From CBFHSF01 sp965661055 (lineage in GTDB: Bacteria > Bacteroidota > Bacteroidia > Flavobacteriales > Schleiferiaceae), in assembly GCA_965661055.1 (NCBI GenBank), contig CBFICS010000004.1:62001-126000 (forward strand): 64,000 bases of DNA, given 5' to 3'. Under the pieces are notes generated by a model. That model saw only the letters and a program-made list of their open reading frames with translations, did no database searches and had not been told where the DNA came from. Positions 42,333 through 52,764 of the stretch are shown here, in pieces. Both the position numbers and the translations under genes were made by a program. Within the stretch, counting starts at the first letter, position 1. Each line of letters opens with the position of its first letter.

Positions 42333-45300
42333 TACTCAGCTATTTCAGTTGCAATAGATTTGTTTGACATCATTCTATCATAATCCTCTTGAGAACCAAC
42401 AATGATCTTATTGTATTCTTTAAGTCCTGTACCTGCAGGAATTTTGTGTCCTACAATTACATTCTCCTTCAATCCTTCTAACGTATCTTCTTTACCCGCT
42501 ACTGCAGCTTCGTTAAGAACCTTAGTCGTTTCTTGGAACGATGCAGCTGAGATAAACGATTTTGTTTGAAGTGAAGCTCTAGTAATACCTTGAAGTACTG
42601 GAACTGCTGTCGCAGGATTTGCATCTCTGGCAACCACCAATTTCTTATCCGCTCTTCTCAACAACGAGTTTTCATCTCTCAATTGTCTCGCAGTAATTAC
42701 TTGACCTTCTTTGAAGTTTTCAGAATCTCCGTGGTCTTCTACAATCTTCTTATCATAGATAAGATCGTTTTGTTCAATAAAGTCAATCTTATTCGCTAAG
42801 TGACCTTCAAGGAACATAGTATCACCCGGATCTTTAATCTGAACCTTACGCATCATCTGACGAACAATTACTTCATAGTGCTTATCATTAATTTTCACAC
42901 CTTGAAGTCGGTATACTTCTTGAATCTCGTTTACTAGGTACTCTTGAACCTTAGTGGGTCCTTGAATAGCCAAGATATCAGAAGGAGTAATAGCTCCGTC
43001 CGACAATGGCATTCCTGCTTTTACGAAATCATTTTCTTGAACAAGAATTTGCTTAGACAAGTTAACTAAGTATTTCTTTTTCTCACCGGTACGTGATTCT
43101 ACGATAATTTCACGGTTACCTCTCTTAATCTTACCGTAAGAAACAATACCATCAATTTCAGAAACCACAGATGGGTTTGATGGGTTTCGTGCTTCAAACA
43201 ATTCAGTTACACGAGGTAAACCTCCGGTAATATCACCAGCTTTCGCTGATTTACGTGGAATCTTAACAAGAATCTTTCCGGTAGAAATTTCTTCTCCTTC
43301 GTCGACAATAATGTGGGCTCCAACAGGTAAAGTATAATGCTTAATTTCAACTCCTTTTTTATCAAGGATTTGAATGGTTGGAACAAGTTTTTTATTTCTA
43401 GTTTCAGAAATTACTTTTTCTTGGAAACCGGTTTGCTCATCTATCTCAACGCGGTAAGTAACCCCTTGTTGAATGTCTTGGAATGCAATTTTTCCTGAAG
43501 TTTCAGAAATAATAACTGCGTTATAAGGATCCCAAGAACAGATTTCGCCACCTTTTTCAATTTTCTGACCGTTCTCAACACTAAAGGTAGATCCGTAAGG
43601 TACGTTGTTTGTCATTACAGGAATTCCTGTTTTGTCATCAATAACCTTAACCTCACCGGTACGACCAATAACCACCTTAATCTTATTGCCTTCAGAGTCA
43701 GTAGAATCTACAGTTCTAACATCTTCTAATTCGATAGTTCCACCAAATTTGGCAGTCAGTTTAGAAGATTCAGAAACGTTACCCGCTGTACCTCCCACGT
43801 GGAATGTACGCAGAGTAAGCTGTGTTCCAGGCTCACCAATTGATTGGGCAGCAATAACACCTACAGCCTCACCTTTTTGAACCATCTTAGCAGTCGCAAG
43901 GTTTCGTCCGTAACAGTTTGCACAGATTCCTTTCTTAGACTCACAAGTTAATGGAGATCTTACTTCCACAGAATCAATTGCAGAATCTTCAATTTTTTGA
44001 GCCACTTCTTCAGTAATCTCACCACCTGATTCAACAAATACTTCTCCAGAAACTGGATCACTTACTGTGTGTAGAGATACTCTACCAAGTATTCTTTCAA
44101 ACAATGGTTCAACAACCTCTTCATTTTTCTTAAGAGCAGATACTTCAAGACCTCTTAGTGTTCCACAATCTTCGTGAAGAACAATAACATCTTGAGCAAC
44201 ATCCACCAAACGACGAGTAAGGTAACCAGCATCTGCTGTTTTCAATGCGGTATCCGCAAGACCTTTACGTGCACCGTGAGTTGAAATAAAGTACTCAAGA
44301 ATTGAAAGACCTTCCTTAAAGTTAGAGATAATTGGGTTTTCAATAATCTCACCACCTGAAGATCCAGATTTTTGAGGCTTGGCCATCAAACCACGCATAC
44401 CTGAAAGCTGACGAATTTGTTCCTTAGAACCCCTCGCACCAGAGTCAAGCATCATGTAAATTGGGTTGAACCCTTGACGGTCAGTAATTAAGTGATGCAT
44501 TGCACGCTCAGTTAATTTAGCGTTGGTGTTAGTCCAAACGTCAATTACCTGATTATAACGCTCATTATTTGTAATAAGCCCCATGTTATAGTTCGCGTAA
44601 ATACCATCAATTTCTGCTTCAGCAGTTTCGATCATTCCGACTTTTTCATCAGGAATGATAATATCTTTCAATGAGAATGACAATCCACCTCTAAAGGCAG
44701 TTTGGTATCCCATACCTTTAATATCATCTAAGAACTTAGCCGTTTGAGGCACATCCGTTCTCTTCATGATATAGGCAATAATATCTCTTAAAGCTTTCTT
44801 AGTCAAAAGCTCGTTAATAAACGGAACCGTAGCAGGAACTGCCATGTTGAACAATGTACGTCCAACGGTGGTTTCAATAAGTTTTATTTCTAACTCACCT
44901 TTTTCGTTTTCAACCCTTGCTTTAACTCTAATGTTTGCATGCAAATCTGCACGTCCTTCGTTAAATGCAATACGAGCCTCTTCGAAAGAGTAAAAAGTTA
45001 ACCCTTCACCCTTAACGTGATGTTCTTCAGAGTCTTTACGAGACTTGGTCAAGTAATAAAGACCCAATACCATATCCTGAGAAGGAACGGTAATAGGAGA
45101 ACCGTTAGCTGGGTTTAGAATGTTATGAGAAGCCAACATCAATAATTGAGCTTCAAGAATTGCAGCAGGACCCAATGGTAAGTGTACCGCCATTTGGTCA
45201 CCATCAAAGTCAGCGTTAAATGCTGTACAAACTAATGGGTGTAGCTGAATTGCTTTTCCTTCAATTAATTTAGGCTGGAAAGACTGAATACCTAAACGGT

Positions 45301-46645
45301 GAAGAGTTGGAGCCCTATTAAGAAGAACAGGATGTCCTTTCATTACGTTTTCAAGAATATCCCAAACTACTGGATCTCTTTTATCAATAATTTTCTTCGC
45401 CGACTTAACGGTTTTTACAATACCACGCTCAATAAGCTTACGAACGATAAATGGCTTGTAAAGTTCTGCCGCCATATTCTTTGGAAGACCACACTCATGG
45501 AGTTTTAATTCAGGTCCAACAACAATTACAGAACGAGCAGAGTAATCAACCCTCTTACCTAAAAGGTTTTGACGGAAACGTCCTTGCTTACCTTTTAAGC
45601 TATCAGAAAGAGACTTAAGCGCTCTGTTTGATTCAGTTTTTACAGCAGAAGCTTTTCTTGTGTTATCAAGTAAACTATCTACTGCTTCCTGAAGCATACG
45701 CTTCTCGTTTCTCAAGATCACCTCTGGAGCCTTGATTTCAAGAAGTCTCTTAAGACGGTTGTTTCTAATAATAACACGACGGTACAAATCATTTAAATCT
45801 GAAGTCGCGAAACGTCCACCATCAAGTGGAACTAGAGGTCTTAATTCTGGTGGAATAACTGGAATAACCTTTAGAATCATCCACTCAGGATTGTTCTCAA
45901 TTCTAGAGTTAGCATCTCTAAAAGCTTCAACAACTTGTAGTCTCTTAAGAGCTTCAGCTTTTCTCTGTTGTGAAGTTTCGTTGTTAGCTTTGTGGCGGAG
46001 AGAATAAGACAACTCATCTAAATCAAGGCGACGAAGCAATTCGATCAATGCTTCAGCACCCATTTTCGCGATGAATTTGTTAGGATCGTTATCATCAAGA
46101 TACATGTTATCTTGTGGTAAGCGCTCCATAATCTCTAAGTACTCTTCTTCAGTAAGGTAATCCATCTTCTCAACCGGAGTTCCGTCAGGAAGGGTACCAA
46201 TACCTGCTTGAATTACTACGTATCTTTCGTAGTAAATAATCATATCTAGTTTCTTAGTAGGAAGTCCTAATAAGTAACCAATTTTGTTTGGTAAAGAACG
46301 GAAGTACCAAATGTGAGCTACAGGAACTACAAGGCTAATGTGTCCTACACGGTCACGACGAACCTTCTTTTCAGTAACTTCAACACCACATCGGTCACAA
46401 ACAATTCCTTTATAACGAATTCTCTTATACTTTCCACAAGCACATTCGTAATCCTTTACAGGTCCGAAAATACGCTCACAGAACAATCCGTCACGTTCTG
46501 GTTTGTGCGTTCTATAATTAATGGTCTCAGGCTTCAATACTTCACCATGAGAACGTTCAAGAATGTCCTCTGGAGAAGAAAGGCTGATAGTAATCTTTGA
46601 GAAGCTTGAGCTCAAAGAGTTCTTTTCCTGTTTTTTAAGAGCCAT
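42332..46645 (-). CDS. rpoC: DNA-directed RNA polymerase subunit beta'
   Basis: 1437 residues, consistent with Bacteroidota beta'. The catalytic NADFDGD motif with its three Mg-binding Asp is at 477-483. The N-terminal zinc ribbon has C68, C70, C83 and C86, and a second zinc site is CESKKGICANCYGRNL. The trigger-loop region GEPGTQLTLRTFHVGG is clear. The gene is separated from rpoB by 55 bases holding a stable hairpin. Confidence 0.99.
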   Translation of the reverse strand: MALKKQEKNSLSSSFSKITISLSSPEDILERSHGEVLKPETINYRTHKPERDGLFCERIFGPVKDYECACGKYKRIRYKGIVCDRCGVEVTEKKVRRDRVGHISLVVPVAHIWYFRSLPNKIGYLLGLPTKKLDMIIYYERYVVIQAGIGTLPDGTPVEKMDYLTEEEYLEIMERLPQDNMYLDDNDPNKFIAKMGAEALIELLRRLDLDELSYSLRHKANNETSQQRKAEALKRLQVVEAFRDANSRIENNPEWMILKVIPVIPPELRPLVPLDGGRFATSDLNDLYRRVIIRNNRLKRLLEIKAPEVILRNEKRMLQEAVDSLLDNTRKASAVKTESNRALKSLSDSLKGKQGRFRQNLLGKRVDYSARSVIVVGPELKLHECGLPKNMAAELYKPFIVRKLIERGIVKTVKSAKKIIDKRDPVVWDILENVMKGHPVLLNRAPTLHRLGIQSFQPKLIEGKAIQLHPLVCTAFNADFDGDQMAVHLPLGPAAILEAQLLMLASHNILNPANGSPITVPSQDMVLGLYYLTKSRKDSEEHHVKGEGLTFYSFEEARIAFNEGRADLHANIRVKARVENEKGELEIKLIETTVGRTLFNMAVPATVPFINELLTKKALRDIIAYIMKRTDVPQTAKFLDDIKGMGYQTAFRGGLSFSLKDIIIPDEKVGMIETAEAEIDGIYANYNMGLITNNERYNQVIDVWTNTNAKLTERAMHHLITDRQGFNPIYMMLDSGARGSKEQIRQLSGMRGLMAKPQKSGSSGGEIIENPIISNFKEGLSILEYFISTHGARKGLADTALKTADAGYLTRRLVDVAQDVIVLHEDCGTLRGLEVSALKKNEEVVEPLFERILGRVSLHTVSDPVSGEVFVESGGEITEEVAQKIEDSAIDSVEVRSPLTCESKKGICANCYGRNLATAKMVQKGEAVGVIAAQSIGEPGTQLTLRTFHVGGTAGNVSESSKLTAKFGGTIELEDVRTVDSTDSEGNKIKVVIGRTGEVKVIDDKTGIPVMTNNVPYGSTFSVENGQKIEKGGEICSWDPYNAVIISETSGKIAFQDIQQGVTYRVEIDEQTGFQEKVISETRNKKLVPTIQILDKKGVEIKHYTLPVGAHIIVDEGEEISTGKILVKIPRKSAKAGDITGGLPRVTELFEARNPSNPSVVSEIDGIVSYGKIKRGNREIIVESRTGEKKKYLVNLSKQILVQENDFVKAGMPLSDGAITPSDILAIQGPTKVQEYLVNEIQEVYRLQGVKINDKHYEVIVRQMMRKVQIKDPGDTMFLEGHLANKIDFIEQNDLIYDKKIVEDHGDSENFKEGQVITARQLRDENSLLRRADKKLVVARDANPATAVPVLQGITRASLQTKSFISAASFQETTKVLNEAAVAGKEDTLEGLKENVIVGHKIPAGTGLKEYNKIIVGSQEDYDRMMSNKSIATEIAE

Positions 46646-46671
46646 ATACGCGAGGTTATTTAATTGTGTAA

Positions 46672-46693
46672 CCGGGAAGCCGAAGCTTCCCGG
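46672..46693 (-). other. Stable UUCG-capped hairpin between rpoB and rpoC
   Basis: On the minus strand CCGGGAAGC (46693-46685) pairs with GCTTCCCGG around a TTCG loop, a C(UUCG)G tetraloop of high stability. No T run follows, so it is more likely an RNA processing or stability structure than a terminator. Confidence 0.7.
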
Positions 46694-46700
46694 ATTAATA

Positions 46701-49700
46701 TCAGTCTAAAGTTATTTTCAATCCAAGACCACGAAGTTCATGGAGCAATACGTTAAAGGATTCTGGAATACCTGGAGTAGGCATCTTTTCACCCTTAACA
46801 ATAGATTCGTAAGTCTTAGCACGTCCAACAACGTCATCAGACTTAACCGTCAAGATTTCACGCAAGATGTTTGATGCACCAAATGCTTCAAGTGCCCATA
46901 CTTCCATCTCTCCAAAACGCTGACCTCCAAACTGAGCTTTACCACCCAATGGTTGTTGTGTAATTAAAGAGTATGGTCCGATAGAACGTGCGTGCATTTT
47001 ATCATCAACCATGTGACCTAGTTTCAACATATAAATTACACCAATAGAAGCAGGCTGGTGGAATTTCTCTCCAGTACCTCCATCATAAAGATGAGTAGTA
47101 CCAAATGGAGGAAGACCTGCCTGATCAGTATAGCTTGTAATTTCATCTAATGTTGCACCGTCAAAAATTGGAGTCGCAAACTTGCGACCTAACTTTTTAC
47201 CAGCCCAGCCCAATACGGTTTCGTAAATCTGACCGATGTTCATACGAGAAGGTACACCCAGTGGATTCAATACAATATCCATTGGAGTTCCATCTTCTAA
47301 GAACGGCATGTCTTCTTCACGAACAATTCTTGCTACAATACCTTTGTTACCGTGACGACCTGCCATCTTATCTCCTACTTTTAGTTTACGCTTCTTAGCG
47401 ATGTAAACTTTTGCAAGTTTGATAATTCCAGAAGGTAATTCATCACCAACAGAGATGGTGAATTTTTTACGTCTGTAAACCCCAGTAATATCGTTAACTT
47501 TAATTTTAAAGTTGTGTAAAAGGTTAGCAATTAATGCATTCTTATCATCATCAGTAGTCCAAGAACCACCCACAATTCTAGTATAATCATCAATGCTGTT
47601 TAATACCTTTTGAGTAAACTTAGTTCCTTTAGGGATAACCACTTCATTAAGGTCATTGGTAATACCTTGACAAGTTTTACCAGCAACAAGAGTAGAAAGT
47701 TTCTCTAAGAAAATTTGACGAAGGTTCTCCATTTGCATGTTGAACTCTTTTTCAAGGATTTCTAACTCTTCTTTGTCCTTAATTCTTTGTTTTTTATCCT
47801 TAATAGAACGTGCGAATAATTTTTTGTCAATTACCACACCGTTTAATGATGGAGAAGCTTTTAGGGAAGCATCTTTTACATCACCTGCTTTGTCACCAAA
47901 GATGGCACGTAATAACTTCTCTTCCGGTGAAGGATCAGACTCTCCTTTCGGAGTAATCTTACCGATTAAAATATCACCCGGTTTAACTTCTGCACCAATT
48001 CTGATGATACCATTCTCATCAAGGTCTTTAGTAGCTTCCTCACTTACGTTTGGAATATCTGCCGTCAATTCCTCGACACCTAGTTTAGTATCTCTTACTT
48101 CAAGGGTATACTCATCAATGTGCAGAGAAGTAAAGATATCTTCACGAACTACTTTTTCACTGATTACAATCGCATCCTCAAAGTTATATCCTTTCCAAGG
48201 CATGAAAGCTACCAGCATGTTTCTACCAAGAGCCAATTCACCTTTTTCAGTTGCGTATCCTTCACAAAGAACTTCACCTTCTTTAACTCTATCACCAACC
48301 CTAACAGATGGTTTCAAGTTAATAGTGGTTCCTTGGTTAGTTTTACGGAATTTAACAAGGTTGTAAGTCTTAACATCATCGTCAAAGTTTACAAGCTCTT
48401 CTTCTTCCGTTCTATCGTATTTAATAGAAATTTGCTTAGCATCTACAGCTACCACTTCTCCATTACCTTCCGCGTTGATAAGTACACGAGAATCTTTAGC
48501 AACTTGTTGCTCTAGACCAGTACCTACAATAGGAGCTTCAGGACGCAATAATGGAACTGCTTGACGCATCATGTTAGATCCCATCAATGCACGGTTCGCA
48601 TCATCGTGCTCTAAGAATGGAATTAACGATGCAGAAATAGAAGCAATCTGGTTTGGAGCAACGTCCATAAAGTCAACCTCTTTAGGGTCAACCACCGGGA
48701 AATCACCTTCATCTCTAGCCTTAATCTTTGGATTTTCAAAGCCACCATCCGCTTTAATCGGTGCATTGGCTTGAGCGATTACCTTTTCTTCTTCTTCTTC
48801 AGCACTTAAATATTGAATATCGCGATCAAAATCTACCTTACCATCTTCTACTTTTCTATAAGGAGTTTCAATGAATCCCATTGAGTTTACTTTAGCGTAA
48901 ACACAAAGCGAAGAAATAAGACCAATGTTTGGACCTTCAGGAGTTTCAATCGGACATAATCTACCGTAGTGAGTATAGTGAACGTCACGAACCTCAAAAC
49001 CGGCTCTTTCACGAGAAAGACCACCTGGCCCTAGGGCAGATAAACGTCTTTTGTGAGTAATCTCAGAAAGTGGATTGGTTTGATCCATAAACTGAGAAAG
49101 CTGGTTAGTTCCGAAGAATGAATTGATAACAGAAGACAATGTCTTAGCGTTAATCAAGTCAATCGGAGTAAATACTTCATTATCTCGTACGTTCATTCTT
49201 TCTCTAATAGTTCTTGCCATTCTTGCAAGACCCACAGAGAATTGGTTAGCCAATTGCTCACCAACAGTTCTAACACGACGGTTGCTCAGGTGATCAATAT
49301 CATCCACTTCAGCCTTAGAGTTAATCAATTCAATTAAATATTTAATAATTGAAATGATATCGGGCTTAGTCAACACTTGAGTTTCTGCGTCAATGTCAAG
49401 ACCTAATTTCTTATTCAATCTGTAACGTCCTACACCACCAAGGTTGTAACGAGTTTCAGAGAAGAATAATTTATCAATAATACCACGAGCAGTTTCCTCA
49501 TCAGGTGGTTCAGCATTACGCAACTGACGATAGATGTGCTCAACGGCTTCTTTTTCAGTATTGGTTGGATCCTTTTGAAGAGTGTTGTGAATAATTGCGT
49601 AATCAGAAGCTTCAATATCCTCTTTATGTAAAAGAATAGTAGCTACTTCTGCATCAAGAATCACCTCTAAGTGCTCTTTTTCAAGAATAGTATCTCTATC

Positions 49701-50522
49701 TAAAACAACTTCGTTTCTTTCAATAGATACAACTTCACCTGTATCCTCATCAACGAAATCTTCAATCCATGTCTTAAGTACACGAGCAGCTAACTTTCTA
49801 CCCAATACTCTTTTTAGACCTGTTTTAGATACTTTAACCTCTTCTGCAAGGTCAAAGATTTCAAGAATATCTTTATCTCTTTCGTATCCGATAGAACGCA
49901 ATAAGGTAGTTACAGGTAACTTTTTCTTACGATCAATGTACGCATACATTACACTATTAATATCCGTCGCGAATTCAATCCAAGAACCCTTGAAAGGAAT
50001 AATACGAGCAGAATACAGTTTGGTTCCGTTCGCGTGGTAGCTCTGTCCGAAGAAAACTCCAGGATATCTATGCAACTGAGAAACAATAACGCGCTCTGCA
50101 CCATTAATAATAAAGGTACCACGAGGCGACATATAAGGAATAGTACCTAAGAATACATCTTGAACGATAGTTTCAAAATCTTCGTGTTCTGGATCGGTAC
50201 AGTATAGTTTAAGTCTAGCTTTAAGGGGGACACTAAATGTCAATCCTCTTTCAATACACTCTTCTTCAGAGTAGCGAGGAGGATCAATAAAATAGTCAAT
50301 AAACTCTAATACGAATTGATTTCTCGCATCAGAAATTGGGAAGTTTTCTGCGAAGGTGTTGTATAACGCCTCATCAGATCGATCCTCAGGCTTGGTGTCG
50401 ATCTGGAAAAAGTCCCTGAACGATTTTAGTTGAAGATCCAGAAAATCCGGATAGTCAGCATTTACCAGAGTTGAGGCAAAATTAATCCTTTCGGTGGATG
50501 ATTGAGCCGGGGAATTTGCCAT
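46701..50522 (-). CDS. rpoB: DNA-directed RNA polymerase subunit beta
   Basis: 1273 residues. The rifampicin-region fold is present around QLSQFMDQTNPLSEITHKRRLSALGPGGL. The conserved ETPEGPNIGLI and KVGDKMAGRHGNKG blocks and the C-terminal GEMEVWALEAFGA region are intact. Its product forms the catalytic core with beta'. The upstream gap to rplL holds a two-part hairpin. Confidence 0.99.
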   Translation of the reverse strand: MANSPAQSSTERINFASTLVNADYPDFLDLQLKSFRDFFQIDTKPEDRSDEALYNTFAENFPISDARNQFVLEFIDYFIDPPRYSEEECIERGLTFSVPLKARLKLYCTDPEHEDFETIVQDVFLGTIPYMSPRGTFIINGAERVIVSQLHRYPGVFFGQSYHANGTKLYSARIIPFKGSWIEFATDINSVMYAYIDRKKKLPVTTLLRSIGYERDKDILEIFDLAEEVKVSKTGLKRVLGRKLAARVLKTWIEDFVDEDTGEVVSIERNEVVLDRDTILEKEHLEVILDAEVATILLHKEDIEASDYAIIHNTLQKDPTNTEKEAVEHIYRQLRNAEPPDEETARGIIDKLFFSETRYNLGGVGRYRLNKKLGLDIDAETQVLTKPDIISIIKYLIELINSKAEVDDIDHLSNRRVRTVGEQLANQFSVGLARMARTIRERMNVRDNEVFTPIDLINAKTLSSVINSFFGTNQLSQFMDQTNPLSEITHKRRLSALGPGGLSRERAGFEVRDVHYTHYGRLCPIETPEGPNIGLISSLCVYAKVNSMGFIETPYRKVEDGKVDFDRDIQYLSAEEEEEKVIAQANAPIKADGGFENPKIKARDEGDFPVVDPKEVDFMDVAPNQIASISASLIPFLEHDDANRALMGSNMMRQAVPLLRPEAPIVGTGLEQQVAKDSRVLINAEGNGEVVAVDAKQISIKYDRTEEEELVNFDDDVKTYNLVKFRKTNQGTTINLKPSVRVGDRVKEGEVLCEGYATEKGELALGRNMLVAFMPWKGYNFEDAIVISEKVVREDIFTSLHIDEYTLEVRDTKLGVEELTADIPNVSEEATKDLDENGIIRIGAEVKPGDILIGKITPKGESDPSPEEKLLRAIFGDKAGDVKDASLKASPSLNGVVIDKKLFARSIKDKKQRIKDKEELEILEKEFNMQMENLRQIFLEKLSTLVAGKTCQGITNDLNEVVIPKGTKFTQKVLNSIDDYTRIVGGSWTTDDDKNALIANLLHNFKIKVNDITGVYRRKKFTISVGDELPSGIIKLAKVYIAKKRKLKVGDKMAGRHGNKGIVARIVREEDMPFLEDGTPMDIVLNPLGVPSRMNIGQIYETVLGWAGKKLGRKFATPIFDGATLDEITSYTDQAGLPPFGTTHLYDGGTGEKFHQPASIGVIYMLKLGHMVDDKMHARSIGPYSLITQQPLGGKAQFGGQRFGEMEVWALEAFGASNILREILTVKSDDVVGRAKTYESIVKGEKMPTPGIPESFNVLLHELRGLGLKITLD

Positions 50523-50556
50523 AGCTATAAATCAAAAGTTAGTTTATACACAAAAG

Positions 50557-50599
50557 GGTTTAGGCCCATCCCGACGTGAAGCCGGGAAAGACCTAAACC
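50557..50599 (-). other. Hairpin between rplL and rpoB, attenuator or processing site
   Basis: GGTTTAGG and CCTAAACC arms (50557-50564 and 50592-50599) enclose an inner TCCCGGC...GTCGGGA stem. Read on the minus strand it lies between rplL and rpoB, the place where E. coli has an attenuator and RNase III site. A short T run follows on the minus strand, so partial termination is plausible. Confidence 0.6.
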
Positions 50600-50621
50600 T
50601 TAAAAGGTGGACGAGAAGAAA

Positions 50622-50996
50622 TTATTTCAACTCAACCTCAGCACCAGCTTCTTCAAGCTGAGTCTTCAAAGCAGTTGCTTCATCTTTAGAAACACCTTCT
50701 TTGATTGCGCTAGGCGCACCGTCTACTTTTTCTTTAGCTTCTTTCAAGCCAAGACCAGTCATTTCCTTAACAAGTTTTACTACTGCAAGCTTAGAAGCTC
50801 CAGCACCTTTAAGGATTACGTCAAATTCAGTTTGCTCTTCCGCTGCACCAGCGTCACCAGCAGGACCTGCAGCAACTGCAACAGCAGCAGCAGCTGGTTC
50901 AATACCGTGTTCTTCTTTTAAATAAGCAGCTAATTCGTTAACTTCTTTTACTGTAAGGTTAACTAGAGCGTCTCCTAATTCTTTAATATCAGCCAT
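50622..50996 (-). CDS. rplL: Ribosomal protein bL12 (L7/L12)
   Basis: 124 residues. A helical N-terminal dimerization part (DALVNLTVKEVNELAAYLKEE), an alanine/glycine-rich hinge (AAAAVAVAAGPAGDAG) and the C-terminal factor-binding domain (EFDVILKGAGASKLAVVKLVKEMTGLGLKEAKEKVD) are all typical. It is the ribosome stalk subunit that recruits translational GTPases. It lies between rplJ and rpoB. Confidence 0.98.
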   Translation of the reverse strand: MADIKELGDALVNLTVKEVNELAAYLKEEHGIEPAAAAVAVAAGPAGDAGAAEEQTEFDVILKGAGASKLAVVKLVKEMTGLGLKEAKEKVDGAPSAIKEGVSKDEATALKTQLEEAGAEVELK

Positions 50997-51072
50997 TTTC
51001 CGTTGTTTTTAAAAAATAAAATTTAGCAATTCAATTGGAAGCTTGAGTGCGTACTTTTAAATGGATTGGAAC

Positions 51073-51597
51073 TTACGCGCGCTCTTCTAGAGCTTTCACC
51101 AAACCAGCAATCTTCTGACCGCCACCGCCTTGAAGGGCAGAAATAACGTTTTTCGCAGGAGATTGAAGTAAAGTAATTACGTCGCCAATCAATTCTTCTT
51201 TAGACTTAATTTGAGTTAGAGACTCTAATTGGTCGTCTCCAACATAGATAGATTCCTCAATGTAAGCACCTTTCAAAAGTGGTTTTGTTTGGTCCTTCTT
51301 ACGGAAATCTTTAATCAATCTTGCAGGCGCGTTACCAGCCTCAGCAATCATAACGCTTGTGTTACCTACAAGAGTAGGATAGAGTTCTTCAAAGTTCTTT
51401 GAAGAGGCCTCCATAGCTTTTTTAAGCAGGGTATTCTTTACTACTGATAATTTAATATCCTTATTAAAAGCTGCGCGACGTAAGTTCGACGTGTCAACAG
51501 CGTTTAATCCAGCAATATCAGCAATGTAAACTGTATTCGTACCTTCAAGAAGTTGTGTTAACTCTTGTATGGCTTGATTTTTTTCTTCTCTTGTCAT
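51073..51597 (-). CDS. rplJ: Ribosomal protein uL10
   Basis: 174 residues. It has the L10 N-terminal block (YIADIAGLNAVDTSNLRRAA ... VVKNTLLKKAM) that binds 23S rRNA and a C-terminal helix that holds the L7/L12 dimers. A gap of 21 bases separates it from rplA upstream, too small for a classic L10-leader of the E. coli type, so control may act within rplA. Confidence 0.97.
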   Translation of the reverse strand: MTREEKNQAIQELTQLLEGTNTVYIADIAGLNAVDTSNLRRAAFNKDIKLSVVKNTLLKKAMEASSKNFEELYPTLVGNTSVMIAEAGNAPARLIKDFRKKDQTKPLLKGAYIEESIYVGDDQLESLTQIKSKEELIGDVITLLQSPAKNVISALQGGGGQKIAGLVKALEERA

Positions 51598-51618
51598 TCT
51601 GAAAGATCTTTAACTGTG

Positions 51619-52308
51619 TTATACAGATTTTGCATCAACTGCAATACCAGGACTCATGGTACTGTTAATATAAATGCTCTTTACATAAGTTCCTTTAGCC
51701 GCAGTTGGCTTAAGCTTAATTAAAGTCTTGATTAGCTCTTCAGCGTTCTCTTGAATTTTATTAGGCTCGAAAGATACTTTTCCGATAGAAGCATGAACAA
51801 TACCGTAACGGTCAACTTTAAAGTCAATCTTACCTGACTTCACATCGTTAACTGCTTTAGCAACGTCCATAGTAACAGTTCCTGTTTTAGGGTTTGGCAT
51901 AAGACCACGAGGACCTAACACTCTACCTAGAGGACCAATTTTACCCATAACAGAAGGCATAGTGATGATAACATCAACATCTGTCCAACCTTCTTTAATC
52001 TTCTGAATAAATTCGTCTAAACCAACGTAATCTGCACCGGCATCTTTAGCTTCTTGCTCCTTATCTGGAGTAACCAAAGCTAAGACCTTTACATCTTTAC
52101 CAGTTCCGTGAGGAAGTGTAACAACTCCACGAACCATTTGGTTTGCTTTACGAGGATCAACACCTAAACGTACTGCTAAATCAACTGAAGAGTCGAATTT
52201 AGTGTACGTAATTTCTTTTACAAGAGATGAGGCCTCCTCAAGAGAATATACTTTTTGGGCGTCTACTTTACCAACAACCGCTTTTTGATTTTTTGTCAAT
52301 TTTGCCAT
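51619..52308 (-). CDS. rplA: Ribosomal protein uL1
   Basis: 229 residues, normal length. The L1 core VRLGVDPRKANQMVRGVVTLPHGTGK and the signature MPSVMGKIGPLGRVLGPRGLMPNPKTGTVT are intact. It binds 23S rRNA at the L1 stalk and commonly represses its own operon in other bacteria. Gap of 18 bases after rplK. Confidence 0.98.
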   Translation of the reverse strand: MAKLTKNQKAVVGKVDAQKVYSLEEASSLVKEITYTKFDSSVDLAVRLGVDPRKANQMVRGVVTLPHGTGKDVKVLALVTPDKEQEAKDAGADYVGLDEFIQKIKEGWTDVDVIITMPSVMGKIGPLGRVLGPRGLMPNPKTGTVTMDVAKAVNDVKSGKIDFKVDRYGIVHASIGKVSFEPNKIQENAEELIKTLIKLKPTAAKGTYVKSIYINSTMSPGIAVDAKSV

Positions 52309-52326
52309 TTCTTAAATATTTTGCAA

Positions 52327-52764
52327 TTAAAATGGTTTGTTTCCTGTAACCGTAATACCCATAGAACGGGCAGTACCAGCAACCATACTCATTGCAGATT
52401 CAATGGTAAAACAGTTTAAATCTGGCATTTTGTCTTCGGCAATTGCGCGTACTTGATCCCAAGATACTTTTGCAACTTTTACACGATTCGACTCAGCTGA
52501 TCCACTCTTGATTTTTGCAGCTTCCAAAAGCTGAACGGCAGCTGGAGGAGTTTTGATAACAAAGTCAAAAGACTTATCAGTATAAACGTTAATAGATACT
52601 GGTAAAACCTTTCCGGCTTTGTCTTGAGTTCTAGCATTAAACTGCTTACAGAACTCCATAATGTTAACTCCAGCAGCACCAAGTGCAGGACCAACGGGTG
52701 GCGAAGGATTCGCCGCTCCACCGCGTACTTGCAGCTTTACTACTTTACTTATTTCTTTAGCCAT
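52327..52764 (-). CDS. rplK: Ribosomal protein uL11
   Basis: 145 residues. The N-terminal KLQVRGGAANPSPPVGPALGAAGVNI and the C-terminal TARSMGITV segment are those of L11, which binds the GTPase-associated centre of 23S rRNA. A 77-base gap separates it from nusG and contains the palindrome TGGAAGCTTCCA without clear function. Confidence 0.98.
   Translation of the reverse strand: MAKEISKVVKLQVRGGAANPSPPVGPALGAAGVNIMEFCKQFNARTQDKAGKVLPVSINVYTDKSFDFVIKTPPAAVQLLEAAKIKSGSAESNRVKVAKVSWDQVRAIAEDKMPDLNCFTIESAMSMVAGTARSMGITVTGNKPF

Noticed and set aside
47737..48366. Long open frame (209 codons) on the plus strand inside rpoB
   Set aside because: It lies entirely antisense to a highly conserved gene in a fixed codon phase and has low-complexity Ser/Leu-rich sequence with no family resemblance, so it is a shadow of rpoB.
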